A DNA stretch of 64,000 bases from Dichetophora obliterata (taxonomy: Eukaryota > Arthropoda > Insecta > Diptera > Sciomyzidae). The stretch covers positions 992,001 to 1,056,000 of the forward strand of contig OY986440.1 of assembly GCA_963920525.1 (NCBI GenBank). The letters run 5' to 3'. The notes beneath the pieces are model-generated. The model did no database searches and was not told the DNA's origin. It saw nothing but the letters and a program-made list of their open reading frames with translations. Position numbers and translations under genes: made by a program. Every line of letters starts with the position of its first letter. Within the stretch, counting starts at the first letter, position 1. Shown here in pieces: positions 18,212-31,900 of this stretch.

Positions 18212-21200
18212 GCTGATTTCGAATCTGAAGTCAGAATTTTAAAATTCAAGATGGCGGATAGGGTTGCCACCTTCTTTTTCTGTAGTTTTGAGAATTCGGG
18301 GAAGGCAAAAAAAAAATCATACACAAAATATGGGTCACTGAATCCGAATCCGTCGTCAGAATTTCAAAATTATAAAATTTCAAAATCATAGGGTTCTCTA
18401 GGAATTGGTAATGAGTGTAGGAAGGCATTGAAACTGGTTTCAAATTTACACAACACTTATACTTCTCATAAACTTTTGCACAACACTGGCTGTTTTTGTG
18501 GCTCCTCCTCCTTCCACAAAAGTATAATGGCCGCTTAGGAGAGGCGCAGAGTTGACAATTTTTTAATGATGGCCGCCATGTGGCTTTTGTGAGAGTCAGT
18601 ATGGAAAAAATAGCCGGTTTAATCTGGGGTATTTTTTCAAGGTCAAAATTAATTTTATCGCTGATTTCGAATCTAAGGTCAGAATTTTAAAATTCAAGAT
18701 GGTGGATAGGGTTGCCACCTTTATTTTTTGTAGTTTGTAGTCATTTATTAGTGTTTAGGGGTCGCTGATTTCGAATCTGAAGTCAGAATTTTAAAATTCA
18801 AGATGGCGGATAGGGTTGCCACCTTCTTTTTCTGTAGTTTTGAGAATTCGGGGAAGGCAAAAAAAAAATCATACACAAAATATGGGTCACTGAATCCGAA
18901 TCCGTCGTCAGAATTTCAAAATTATAAAATTTCAAAATCATAGGGGTGCCACCTAATAATATGTCCACCTAATAATATTTTAAGAATTTTAAACGTCATT
19001 TATTAGTGTTTAGGGGTCGCTGATTTCGAATCTGAAGTCAGAATTTTAAAATTCAAGATGGCGGATAGGGTTGCCACCTTCTTTTTCTGTAGTTTTGAGA
19101 ATTCGGGGAAGGCAAAAAAAAAATCATACACAAAATATGGGTCACTGAATCCGAATCCGTCGTCAGAATTTCAAAATTATAAAATTTCAAAATCATAGGG
19201 TTCTCTAGGAATTGGTAATGAGTGTAGGAAGGCATTGAAACTGGTTTCAAATTTACACAACACTTATACTTCTCATAAACTTTTGCACAACACTGGCTGT
19301 TTTTGTGGCTCCTCCTCCTTCCACAAAAGTATAATGGCCGCTTAGGAGAGGCGCAGAGTTGACAATTTTTTAATGATGGCCGCCATGTGGCTTTTGTGAG
19401 AGTCAGTATGGAAAAAATAGCCGGTTTAATCTGGGGTATTTTTTCAAGGTCAAAATTAATTTTATCGCTGATTTCGAATCTAAGGTCAGAATTTTAAAAT
19501 TCAAGATGGTGGATAGGGTTGCCACCTTTATTTTTTGTAGTTTGTAGTCATTTATTAGTGTTTAGGGGTCGCTGATTTCGAATCTGAAGTCAGAATTTTA
19601 AAATTCAAGATGGCGGATAGGGTTGCCACCTTCTTTTTCTGTAGTTTTGAGAATTCGGGGAAGGCAAAAAAAAAATCATACACAAAATATGGGTCACTGA
19701 ATCCGAATCCGTCGTCAGAATTTCAAAATTATAAAATTTCAAAATCATAGGGGTGCCACCTAATAATATGTCTTTTTAAGAATTTTAAACGTCATTTATT
19801 AGTGTTTAGGGGTCGCTGATTTCGAATCTGAAGTCAGAATTTTAAAATTCAAGATGGTGGATAGGGTTGCCACCTTGATTTTTTTTATTTTTACGAATTC
19901 GGAGCTGGCGCGAACTAAAGGGTAAAAATGGGTCGCTGAATCCGAATCCGTCGTCAGAATTTCAAAATTATAAAATTTGATTGTCTTTAGGAATTGGTAT
20001 TGAGTGTAGGAAGGCCTTGAAACTGGTTTCAAATTTAACCAACACTGTTACTCTCATAAACTTATGCACAACACTGGCTGTTTTTGTAGCTCCTCCTCCT
20101 TTGTGATTTTCGCTCCACAAAAGTAAAATGGCCGCTGAGAGCTTAGGTTGAGCTGAGAGCTTAGGTTAGAGCGCTGAGGTTGACAATTTTTTAATGATGG
20201 CCGCCATGTGGCTTTTGTGAGAGTCGCTATGGAAAAAATATCCGGTTTAATCTGGGGTGTTTTTTCAAGGTCAAAATTAATTTTATCGCTGATTTCGAAT
20301 CTAAGGTCAGAATTTTAAAATTCAAGATGGTGGATAGGGTTGCCACCTTTATTTTTTGTAGTTTGTAGTCATTTATTAGTGTTTAGGGGTCGCTGATTTC
20401 GAATCTGAAGTCAGAATTTTAAAATTCAAGATGGCGGATAGGGTTGCCACCTTCTTTTTCTGTAGTTTTGAGAATTCGGGGAAGGCAAAAAAAAAATCAT
20501 ACACAAAATATGGGTCACTGAATCCGAATCCGTCGTCAGAATTTCAAAATTATAAAATTTCAAAATCATAGGGGTGCCACCTAATAATATGTCCACCTAA
20601 TAATATTTTAAGAATTTTAAACGTCATTTATTAGTGTTTAGGGGTCGCTGATTTCGAATCTGAAGTCAGAATTTTAAAATTCAAGATGGCGGATAGGGTT
20701 GCCACCTTCTTTTTCTGTAGTTTTGAGAATTCGGGGAAGGCAAAAAAAAAATCATACACAAAATATGGGTCACTGAATCCGAATCCGTCGTCAGAATTTC
20801 AAAATTATAAAATTTCAAAATCATAGGGTTCTCTAGGAATTGGTAATGAGTGTAGGAAGGCATTGAAACTGGTTTCAAATTTACACAACACTTATACTTC
20901 TCATAAACTTTTGCACAACACTGGCTGTTTTTGTGGCTCCTCCTCCTTCCACAAAAGTATAATGGCCGCTTAGGAGAGGCGCAGAGTTGACAATTTTTTA
21001 ATGATGGCCGCCATGTGGCTTTTGTGAGAGTCAGTATGGAAAAAATAGCCGGTTTAATCTGGGGTATTTTTTCAAGGTCAAAATTAATTTTATCGCTGAT
21101 TTCGAATCTAAGGTCAGAATTTTAAAATTCAAGATGGTGGATAGGGTTGCCACCTTTATTTTTTGTAGTTTGTAGTCATTTATTAGTGTTTAGGGGTCGC

Positions 21201-24143
21201 TGATTTCGAATCTGAAGTCAGAATTTTAAAATTCAAGATGGCGGATAGGGTTGCCACCTTCTTTTTCTGTAGTTTTGAGAATTCGGGGAAGGCAAAAAAA
21301 AAATCATACACAAAATATGGGTCACTGAATCCGAATCCGTCGTCAGAATTTCAAAATTATAAAATTTCAAAATCATAGGGGTGCCACCTAATAATATGTC
21401 CACCTAATAATATTTTAAGAATTTTAAACGTCATTTATTAGTGTTTAGGGGTCGCTGATTTCGAATCTGAAGTCAGAATTTTAAAATTCAAGATGGCGGA
21501 TAGGGTTGCCACCTTCTTTTTCTGTAGTTTTGAGAATTCGGGGAAGGCAAAAAAAAAATCATACACAAAATATGGGTCACTGAATCCGAATCCGTCGTCA
21601 GAATTTCAAAATTATAAAATTTCAAAATCATAGGGTTCTCTAGGAATTGGTAATGAGTGTAGGAAGGCATTGAAACTGGTTTCAAATTTACACAACACTT
21701 ATACTTCTCATAAACTTTTGCACAACACTGGCTGTTTTTGTGGCTCCTCCTCCTTCCACAAAAGTATAATGGCCGCTTAGGAGAGGCGCAGAGTTGACAA
21801 TTTTTTAATGATGGCCGCCATGTGGCTTTTGTGAGAGTCAGTATGGAAAAAATAGCCGGTTTAATCTGGGGTATTTTTTCAAGGTCAAAATTAATTTTAT
21901 CGCTGATTTCGAATCTAAGGTCAGAATTTTAAAATTCAAGATGGTGGATAGGGTTGCCACCTTTATTTTTTGTAGTTTGTAGTCATTTATTAGTGTTTAG
22001 GGGTCGCTGATTTCGAATCTGAAGTCAGAATTTTAAAATTCAAGATGGCGGATAGGGTTGCCACCTTCTTTTTCTGTAGTTTTGAGAATTCGGGGAAGGC
22101 AAAAAAAAAATCATACACAAAATATGGGTCACTGAATCCGAATCCGTCGTCAGAATTTCAAAATTATAAAATTTCAAAATCATAGGGGTGCCACCTAATA
22201 ATATGTCCACCTAATAATATTTTAAGAATTTTAAACGTCATTTATTAGTGTTTAGGGGTCGCTGATTTCGAATCTGAAGTCAGAATTTTAAAATTCAAGA
22301 TGGCGGATAGGGTTGCCACCTTCTTTTTCTGTAGTTTTGAGAATTCGGGGAAGGCAAAAAAAAAATCATACACAAAATATGGGTCACTGAATCCGAATCC
22401 GTCGTCAGAATTTCAAAATTATAAAATTTCAAAATCATAGGGTTCTCTAGGAATTGGTAATGAGTGTAGGAAGGCATTGAAACTGGTTTCAAATTTACAC
22501 AACACTTATACTTCTCATAAACTTTTGCACAACACTGGCTGTTTTTGTGGCTCCTCCTCCTTCCACAAAAGTATAATGGCCGCTTAGGAGAGGCGCAGAG
22601 TTGACAATTTTTTAATGATGGCCGCCATGTGGCTTTTGTGAGAGTCAGTATGGAAAAAATAGCCGGTTTAATCTGGGGTATTTTTTCAAGGTCAAAATTA
22701 ATTTTATCGCTGATTTCGAATCTAAGGTCAGAATTTTAAAATTCAAGATGGTGGATAGGGTTGCCACCTTTATTTTTTGTAGTTTGTAGTCATTTATTAG
22801 TGTTTAGGGGTCGCTGATTTCGAATCTGAAGTCAGAATTTTAAAATTCAAGATGGCGGATAGGGTTGCCACCTTCTTTTTCTGTAGTTTTGAGAATTCGG
22901 GGAAGGCAAAAAAAAAATCATACACAAAATATGGGTCACTGAATCCGAATCCGTCGTCAGAATTTCAAAATTATAAAATTTCAAAATCATAGGGGTGCCA
23001 CCTAATAATATGTCCACCTAATAATATTTTAAGAATTTTAAACGTCATTTATTAGTGTTTAGGGGTCGCTGATTTCGAATCTGAAGTCAGAATTTTAAAA
23101 TTCAAGATGGCGGATAGGGTTGCCACCTTCTTTTTCTGTAGTTTTGAGAATTCGGGGAAGGCAAAAAAAAAATCATACACAAAATATGGGTCACTGAATC
23201 CGAATCCGTCGTCAGAATTTCAAAATTATAAAATTTCAAAATCATAGGGTTGCCACCTAATAATATGTCTTTTTAAGAATTTTAAACGTCATTTATTAGT
23301 GTTTAGGGGTCGCTGATTTCGAATCTGAAGTCAGAATTTTAAAATTCAAGATGGTGGATAGGGTTGCCACCTTGATTTTTTTTATTTTTACGAATTCGGA
23401 GCTGGCGCGAACTAAAGGGTAAAAATGGGTCGCTGAATCCGAATCCGTCGTCAGAATTTCAAAATTATAAAATTTGATTGTCTTTAGGAATTGGTATTGA
23501 GTGTAGGAAGGCCTTGAAACTGGTTTCAAATTTAACCAACACTGTTACTCTCATAAACTTATGCACAACACTGGCTGTTTTTGTAGCTCCTCCTCCTTTG
23601 TGATTTTCGCTCCACAAAAGTAAAATGGCCGCTGAGAGCTTAGGTTGAGCTGAGAGCTTAGGTTAGAGCGCTGAGGTTGACAATTTTTTAATGATGGCCG
23701 CCATGTGGCTTTTGTGAGAGTCGCTATGGAAAAAATATCCGGTTTAATCTGGGGTGTTTTTTCAAGGTCAAAATTAATTTTATCGCTGATTTCGAATCTA
23801 AGGTCAGAATTTTAAAATTCAAGATGGTGGATAGGGTTGCCACCTTTATTTTTTGTAGTTTGTAGTCATTTATTAGTGTTTAGGGGTCGCTGATTTCGAA
23901 TCTGAAGTCAGAATTTTAAAATTCAAGATGGCGGATAGGGTTGCCACCTTCTTTTTCTGTAGTTTTGAGAATTCGGGGAAGGCAAAAAAAAAATCATACA
24001 CAAAATATGGGTCACTGAATCCGAATCCGTCGTCAGAATTTCAAAATTATAAAATTTCAAAATCATAGGGGTGCCACCTAATAATATGTCCACCTAATAA
24101 TATTTTAAGAATTTTAAACGTCATTTATTAGTGTTTAGGGGTC
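17405..24143. repeat. 6739-bp superblock, copy 1 (P1 P1 P3 Q P1 P1 P2 Q)
   Basis: Eight units in the order P1 P1 P3 Q P1 P1 P2 Q. The P3 of this copy has TAGGGGTGCCACC before ATATGTCTTTTTAAG, a variant shared only with the superblock at 33509. It is followed by P2Q, as is that copy. Confidence 0.93.
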
Positions 24144-26833
24144 GCTGATTTCGAATCTGAAGTCAGAATTTTAAAATTCAAGATGGCGGATAGGGTTGCC
24201 ACCTTCTTTTTCTGTAGTTTTGAGAATTCGGGGAAGGCAAAAAAAAAATCATACACAAAATATGGGTCACTGAATCCGAATCCGTCGTCAGAATTTCAAA
24301 ATTATAAAATTTCAAAATCATAGGGTTCTCTAGGAATTGGTAATGAGTGTAGGAAGGCATTGAAACTGGTTTCAAATTTACACAACACTTATACTTCTCA
24401 TAAACTTTTGCACAACACTGGCTGTTTTTGTGGCTCCTCCTCCTTCCACAAAAGTATAATGGCCGCTTAGGAGAGGCGCAGAGTTGACAATTTTTTAATG
24501 ATGGCCGCCATGTGGCTTTTGTGAGAGTCAGTATGGAAAAAATAGCCGGTTTAATCTGGGGTATTTTTTCAAGGTCAAAATTAATTTTATCGCTGATTTC
24601 GAATCTAAGGTCAGAATTTTAAAATTCAAGATGGTGGATAGGGTTGCCACCTTTATTTTTTGTAGTTTGTAGTCATTTATTAGTGTTTAGGGGTCGCTGA
24701 TTTCGAATCTGAAGTCAGAATTTTAAAATTCAAGATGGCGGATAGGGTTGCCACCTTCTTTTTCTGTAGTTTTGAGAATTCGGGGAAGGCAAAAAAAAAA
24801 TCATACACAAAATATGGGTCACTGAATCCGAATCCGTCGTCAGAATTTCAAAATTATAAAATTTCAAAATCATAGGGGTGCCACCTAATAATATGTCCAC
24901 CTAATAATATTTTAAGAATTTTAAACGTCATTTATTAGTGTTTAGGGGTCGCTGATTTCGAATCTGAAGTCAGAATTTTAAAATTCAAGATGGCGGATAG
25001 GGTTGCCACCTTCTTTTTCTGTAGTTTTGAGAATTCGGGGAAGGCAAAAAAAAAATCATACACAAAATATGGGTCACTGAATCCGAATCCGTCGTCAGAA
25101 TTTCAAAATTATAAAATTTCAAAATCATAGGGTTGCCACCTAATAATATGTCTTTTTAAGAATTTTAAACGTCATTTATTAGTGTTTAGGGGTCGCTGAT
25201 TTCGAATCTGAAGTCAGAATTTTAAAATTCAAGATGGTGGATAGGGTTGCCACCTTGATTTTTTTTATTTTTACGAATTCGGAGCTGGCGCGAACTAAAG
25301 GGTAAAAATGGGTCGCTGAATCCGAATCCGTCGTCAGAATTTCAAAATTATAAAATTTGATTGTCTTTAGGAATTGGTATTGAGTGTAGGAAGGCCTTGA
25401 AACTGGTTTCAAATTTAACCAACACTGTTACTCTCATAAACTTATGCACAACACTGGCTGTTTTTGTAGCTCCTCCTCCTTTGTGATTTTCGCTCCACAA
25501 AAGTAAAATGGCCGCTGAGAGCTTAGGTTGAGCTGAGAGCTTAGGTTAGAGCGCTGAGGTTGACAATTTTTTAATGATGGCCGCCATGTGGCTTTTGTGA
25601 GAGTCGCTATGGAAAAAATATCCGGTTTAATCTGGGGTGTTTTTTCAAGGTCAAAATTAATTTTATCGCTGATTTCGAATCTAAGGTCAGAATTTTAAAA
25701 TTCAAGATGGTGGATAGGGTTGCCACCTTTATTTTTTGTAGTTTGTAGTCATTTATTAGTGTTTAGGGGTCGCTGATTTCGAATCTGAAGTCAGAATTTT
25801 AAAATTCAAGATGGCGGATAGGGTTGCCACCTTCTTTTTCTGTAGTTTTGAGAATTCGGGGAAGGCAAAAAAAAAATCATACACAAAATATGGGTCACTG
25901 AATCCGAATCCGTCGTCAGAATTTCAAAATTATAAAATTTCAAAATCATAGGGGTGCCACCTAATAATATGTCCACCTAATAATATTTTAAGAATTTTAA
26001 ACGTCATTTATTAGTGTTTAGGGGTCGCTGATTTCGAATCTGAAGTCAGAATTTTAAAATTCAAGATGGCGGATAGGGTTGCCACCTTCTTTTTCTGTAG
26101 TTTTGAGAATTCGGGGAAGGCAAAAAAAAAATCATACACAAAATATGGGTCACTGAATCCGAATCCGTCGTCAGAATTTCAAAATTATAAAATTTCAAAA
26201 TCATAGGGTTCTCTAGGAATTGGTAATGAGTGTAGGAAGGCATTGAAACTGGTTTCAAATTTACACAACACTTATACTTCTCATAAACTTTTGCACAACA
26301 CTGGCTGTTTTTGTGGCTCCTCCTCCTTCCACAAAAGTATAATGGCCGCTTAGGAGAGGCGCAGAGTTGACAATTTTTTAATGATGGCCGCCATGTGGCT
26401 TTTGTGAGAGTCAGTATGGAAAAAATAGCCGGTTTAATCTGGGGTATTTTTTCAAGGTCAAAATTAATTTTATCGCTGATTTCGAATCTAAGGTCAGAAT
26501 TTTAAAATTCAAGATGGTGGATAGGGTTGCCACCTTTATTTTTTGTAGTTTGTAGTCATTTATTAGTGTTTAGGGGTCGCTGATTTCGAATCTGAAGTCA
26601 GAATTTTAAAATTCAAGATGGCGGATAGGGTTGCCACCTTCTTTTTCTGTAGTTTTGAGAATTCGGGGAAGGCAAAAAAAAAATCATACACAAAATATGG
26701 GTCACTGAATCCGAATCCGTCGTCAGAATTTCAAAATTATAAAATTTCAAAATCATAGGGGTGCCACCTAATAATATGTCCACCTAATAATATTTTAAGA
26801 ATTTTAAACGTCATTTATTAGTGTTTAGGGGTC
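24144..26833. repeat. P2-Q-P1 stretch between superblock 1 and the R units
   Basis: P2 (24144-25194), Q (25195-26026) and P1 (26027-26833), without private changes that I noticed. Confidence 0.9.
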
Positions 26834-27884
26834 GCTGATTTCGAATCTGAAGTCATAATTTTAAAATTCAAGATGGCGGATAGGGTTGCCACCTTCTTTT
26901 TCTGTAGTTTTGAGAATTCGGGGAAGGCAAAAAAAAAATCATACGCAAAATATGGGTCACTGAATCCGAATCCGTCGTCAGAATTTCAAAATTATAAAAT
27001 TTCAAAATCATAGGGTTCTCTAGGAATTGGTAATGAGTGTAGGAAGGCATTGAAACTGGTTTCAAATTTGCACAACACTTATACTTCTCATAAACTTTTG
27101 CACAACACTGGCTGTTTTTGTGGCTCCTCCTCCTTCCACAAAAGTATAATGGCCGCTCAGGAGAGGCGCAGAGTTGACAATTTTTTAATGATGGCCGCCA
27201 TGTGGCTTTTGTGGGTCCGTTTCACACATATATTGTTTCGATGGCACCTTTCACACGTTTGTTATTCCGGTAGTGTCGTTCGAGTTTGGATGTAAAATAA
27301 AATAAAATTAATTTGAGAAATGGAATAAAATAAAATAACGCGATAAATTATGCTCGAGTTTTAAACGTCATTTATTAGTGTTAAGGGGTCGCTGATTTCG
27401 AATCTGAAGTCAGAATTTTAAAATTCAAGATGGAGGATAGGGTTGCCACCTTAATTTTTTTTATTTTTACGAATTCGGAGCTGGCGCGAACTAAAGGGTA
27501 AAAATGGGTCGCTGAATCCGAATCCGTCGTCAGAATTTCAAAATTATAAAATTTTGAAATAATAGGGTTGCCACCTAAAAATATGTCTTTTTAAGAATTT
27601 TTAACGTCATTTATTAGTGTTTAGGGGTCGCTGATTTCGAATCTGAAGTCAGAATTTTAAAATTCAAGATGGCGGATAGGGTTGCCACCTTCTTTTTCTG
27701 TAGTTTTGAGAATTCGGGGAAGGCAAAAAAAAAATCATACACAAAATATGGGTCACTGAATCCGAATCCGTCGTCAGAATTTCAAAATTATAAAATTTCA
27801 AAATCATAGGGGTGCCACCTAATAATATGTCCACCTAATAATATTTTAAGAATTTTAAACGTCATTTATTAGTGTTTAGGGGTC
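26834..27884. repeat. R unit, copy 1 (1051 bp)
   Basis: A P-like unit with private changes (AGTCATAATTTT, CATACGCAAAA, TTTGCACAAC, CCGCTCAGG). After GTGGCTTTTGTG it leaves the P sequence for a ~144-bp insert, then enters a 239-bp Q-like monomer pair (GGAGGATAGGG, GAGCTGGCGCG, TTTTGAAATAATAGGG) at 27391 and a normal 255-bp block at 27630. The 104-bp block is missing. Its length equals that of P2 only by coincidence of different parts (557+239+255). Confidence 0.92.
27214..27357. other. Private insert of the R unit, copy 1
   Basis: About 144 bp found only in the two R units, opening GTCCGTTTCACACATA and closing near ATTATGCTCGAG. It contains TTTCACAC twice and an ATAAAATAAAAT-rich part. No target duplication or inverted ends are visible, and it replaces sequence rather than interrupting it. 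No function is recognised, and an 81-codon frame across it has no supporting features. Confidence 0.85.
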
Positions 27885-28935
27885 GCTGATTTCGAATCTG
27901 AAGTCATAATTTTAAAATTCAAGATGGCGGATAGGGTTGCCACCTTCTTTTTCTGTAGTTTTGAGAATTCGGGGAAGGCAAAAAAAAAATCATACGCAAA
28001 ATATGGGTCACTGAATCCGAATCCGTCGTCAGAATTTCAAAATTATAAAATTTCAAAATCATAGGGTTCTCTAGGAATTGGTAATGAGTGTAGGAAGGCA
28101 TTGAAACTGGTTTCAAATTTGCACAACACTTATACTTCTCATAAACTTTTGCACAACACTGGCTGTTTTTGTGGCTCCTCCTCCTTCCACAAAAGTATAA
28201 TGGCCGCTCAGGAGAGGCGCAGAGTTGACAATTTTTTAATGATGGCCGCCATGTGGCTTTTGTGGGTCCGTTTCACACATATATTGTTTCGATGGCACCT
28301 TTCACACGTTTGTTATTCCGGTAGTGTCGTTCGAGTTTGGATGTAAAATAAAATAAAATTAATTTGAGAAATGGAATAAAATAAAATAACGCGATAAATT
28401 ATGCTCGAGTTTTAAACGTCATTTATTAGTGTTAAGGGGTCGCTGATTTCGAATCTGAAGTCAGAATTTTAAAATTCAAGATGGAGGATAGGGTTGCCAC
28501 CTTAATTTTTTTTATTTTTACGAATTCGGAGCTGGCGCGAACTAAAGGGTAAAAATGGGTCGCTGAATCCGAATCCGTCGTCAGAATTTCAAAATTATAA
28601 AATTTTGAAATAATAGGGTTGCCACCTAAAAATATGTCTTTTTAAGAATTTTTAACGTCATTTATTAGTGTTTAGGGGTCGCTGATTTCGAATCTGAAGT
28701 CAGAATTTTAAAATTCAAGATGGCGGATAGGGTTGCCACCTTCTTTTTCTGTAGTTTTGAGAATTCGGGGAAGGCAAAAAAAAAATCATACTCAAAATAT
28801 GGGTCACTGAATCCGAATCCGTCGTCAGAATTTCAAAATTATAAAATTTCAAAATCATAGGGGTGCCACCTAATAATATGTCCACCTAATAATATTTTAA
28901 GAATTTTAAACGTCATTTATTAGTGTTTAGGGGTC
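27885..28935. repeat. R unit, copy 2 (1051 bp)
   Basis: Tandem duplicate of 26834-27884, carrying the same private changes. I see one difference, A at 27741 versus T at 28792 (CATACACAAAA versus CATACTCAAAA), so the duplication is very recent or has been homogenised. Confidence 0.93.
28265..28408. other. Private insert of the R unit, copy 2
   Basis: Same sequence as 27214-27357, displaced by 1051 bp. It ends at the same CTCGAG-to-TTTTAAACGTC joint. Confidence 0.85.
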
Positions 28936-31900
28936 GCTGATTTCGAATCTGAAGTCAGAATTTTAAAATTCAAGATGGCGGATAGGGTTGCCACCTTCTT
29001 TTTCTGTAGTTTTGAGAATTCGGGGAAGGCAAAAAAAAAATCATACACAAAATATGGGTCACTGAATCCGAATCCGTCGTCAGAATTTCAAAATTATAAA
29101 ATTTCAAAATCATAGGGTTCTCTAGGAATTGGTAATGAGTGTAGGAAGGCATTGAAACTGGTTTCAAATTTACACAACACTTATACTTCTCATAAACTTT
29201 TGCACAACACTGGCTGTTTTTGTGGCTCCTCCTCCTTCCACAAAAGTATAATGGCCGCTTAGGAGAGGCGCAGAGTTGACAATTTTTTAATGATGGCCGC
29301 CATGTGGCTTTTGTGAGAGTCAGTATGGAAAAAATAGCCGGTTTAATCTGGGGTATTTTTTCAAGGTCAAAATTAATTTTATCGCTGATTTCGAATCTAA
29401 GGTCAGAATTTTAAAATTCAAGATGGTGGATAGGGTTGCCACCTTTATTTTTTGTAGTTTGTAGTCATTTATTAGTGTTTAGGGGTCGCTGATTTCGAAT
29501 CTGAAGTCAGAATTTTAAAATTCAAGATGGCGGATAGGGTTGCCACCTTCTTTTTCTGTAGTTTTGAGAATTCGGGGAAGGCAAAAAAAAAATCATACAC
29601 AAAATATGGGTCACTGAATCCGAATCCGTCGTCAGAATTTCAAAATTATAAAATTTCAAAATCATAGGGGTGCCACCTAATAATATGTCCACCTAATAAT
29701 ATTTTAAGAATTTTAAACGTCATTTATTAGTGTTTAGGGGTCGCTGATTTCGAATCTGAAGTCAGAATTTTAAAATTCAAGATGGCGGATAGGGTTGCCA
29801 CCTTCTTTTTCTGTAGTTTTGAGAATTCGGGGAAGGCAAAAAAAAAATCATACACAAAATATGGGTCACTGAATCCGAATCCGTCGTCAGAATTTCAAAA
29901 TTATAAAATTTCAAAATCATAGGGTTGCCACCTAATAATATGTCTTTTTAAGAATTTTAAACGTCATTTATTAGTGTTTAGGGGTCGCTGATTTCGAATC
30001 TGAAGTCAGAATTTTAAAATTCAAGATGGTGGATAGGGTTGCCACCTTGATTTTTTTTATTTTTACGAATTCGGAGCTGGCGCGAACTAAAGGGTAAAAA
30101 TGGGTCGCTGAATCCGAATCCGTCGTCAGAATTTCAAAATTATAAAATTTGATTGTCTTTAGGAATTGGTATTGAGTGTAGGAAGGCCTTGAAACTGGTT
30201 TCAAATTTAACCAACACTGTTACTCTCATAAACTTATGCACAACACTGGCTGTTTTTGTAGCTCCTCCTCCTTTGTGATTTTCGCTCCACAAAAGTAAAA
30301 TGGCCGCTGAGAGCTTAGGTTGAGCTGAGAGCTTAGGTTAGAGCGCTGAGGTTGACAATTTTTTAATGATGGCCGCCATGTGGCTTTTGTGAGAGTCGCT
30401 ATGGAAAAAATATCCGGTTTAATCTGGGGTGTTTTTTCAAGGTCAAAATTAATTTTATCGCTGATTTCGAATCTAAGGTCAGAATTTTAAAATTCAAGAT
30501 GGTGGATAGGGTTGCCACCTTTATTTTTTGTAGTTTGTAGTCATTTATTAGTGTTTAGGGGTCGCTGATTTCGAATCTGAAGTCAGAATTTTAAAATTCA
30601 AGATGGCGGATAGGGTTGCCACCTTCTTTTTCTGTAGTTTTGAGAATTCGGGGAAGGCAAAAAAAAAATCATACACAAAATATGGGTCACTGAATCCGAA
30701 TCCGTCGTCAGAATTTCAAAATTATAAAATTTCAAAATCATAGGGGTGCCACCTAATAATATGTCCACCTAATAATATTTTAAGAATTTTAAACGTCATT
30801 TATTAGTGTTTAGGGGTCGCTGATTTCGAATCTGAAGTCAGAATTTTAAAATTCAAGATGGCGGATAGGGTTGCCACCTTCTTTTTCTGTAGTTTTGAGA
30901 ATTCGGGGAAGGCAAAAAAAAAATCATACACAAAATATGGGTCACTGAATCCGAATCCGTCGTCAGAATTTCAAAATTATAAAATTTCAAAATCATAGGG
31001 TTCTCTAGGAATTGGTAATGAGTGTAGGAAGGCATTGAAACTGGTTTCAAATTTACACAACACTTATACTTCTCATAAACTTTTGCACAACACTGGCTGT
31101 TTTTGTGGCTCCTCCTCCTTCCACAAAAGTATAATGGCCGCTTAGGAGAGGCGCAGAGTTGACAATTTTTTAATGATGGCCGCCATGTGGCTTTTGTGAG
31201 AGTCAGTATGGAAAAAATAGCCGGTTTAATCTGGGGTATTTTTTCAAGGTCAAAATTAATTTTATCGCTGATTTCGAATCTAAGGTCAGAATTTTAAAAT
31301 TCAAGATGGTGGATAGGGTTGCCACCTTTATTTTTTGTAGTTTGTAGTCATTTATTAGTGTTTAGGGGTCGCTGATTTCGAATCTGAAGTCAGAATTTTA
31401 AAATTCAAGATGGCGGATAGGGTTGCCACCTTCTTTTTCTGTAGTTTTGAGAATTCGGGGAAGGCAAAAAAAAAATCATACACAAAATATGGGTCACTGA
31501 ATCCGAATCCGTCGTCAGAATTTCAAAATTATAAAATTTCAAAATCATAGGGGTGCCACCTAATAATATGTCCACCTAATAATATTTTAAGAATTTTAAA
31601 CGTCATTTATTAGTGTTTAGGGGTCGCTGATTTCGAATCTGAAGTCAGAATTTTAAAATTCAAGATGGCGGATAGGGTTGCCACCTTCTTTTTCTGTAGT
31701 TTTGAGAATTCGGGGAAGGCAAAAAAAAAATCATACACAAAATATGGGTCACTGAATCCGAATCCGTCGTCAGAATTTCAAAATTATAAAATTTCAAAAT
31801 CATAGGGTTCTCTAGGAATTGGTAATGAGTGTAGGAAGGCATTGAAACTGGTTTCAAATTTACACAACACTTATACTTCTCATAAACTTTTGCACAACAC

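Noticed and set aside
27050..27295. 81-codon plus-strand frame in the R units (also at 28101)
   Set aside because: TTG start, no domain, and created by a recent sequence replacement. There is no evidence of coding.
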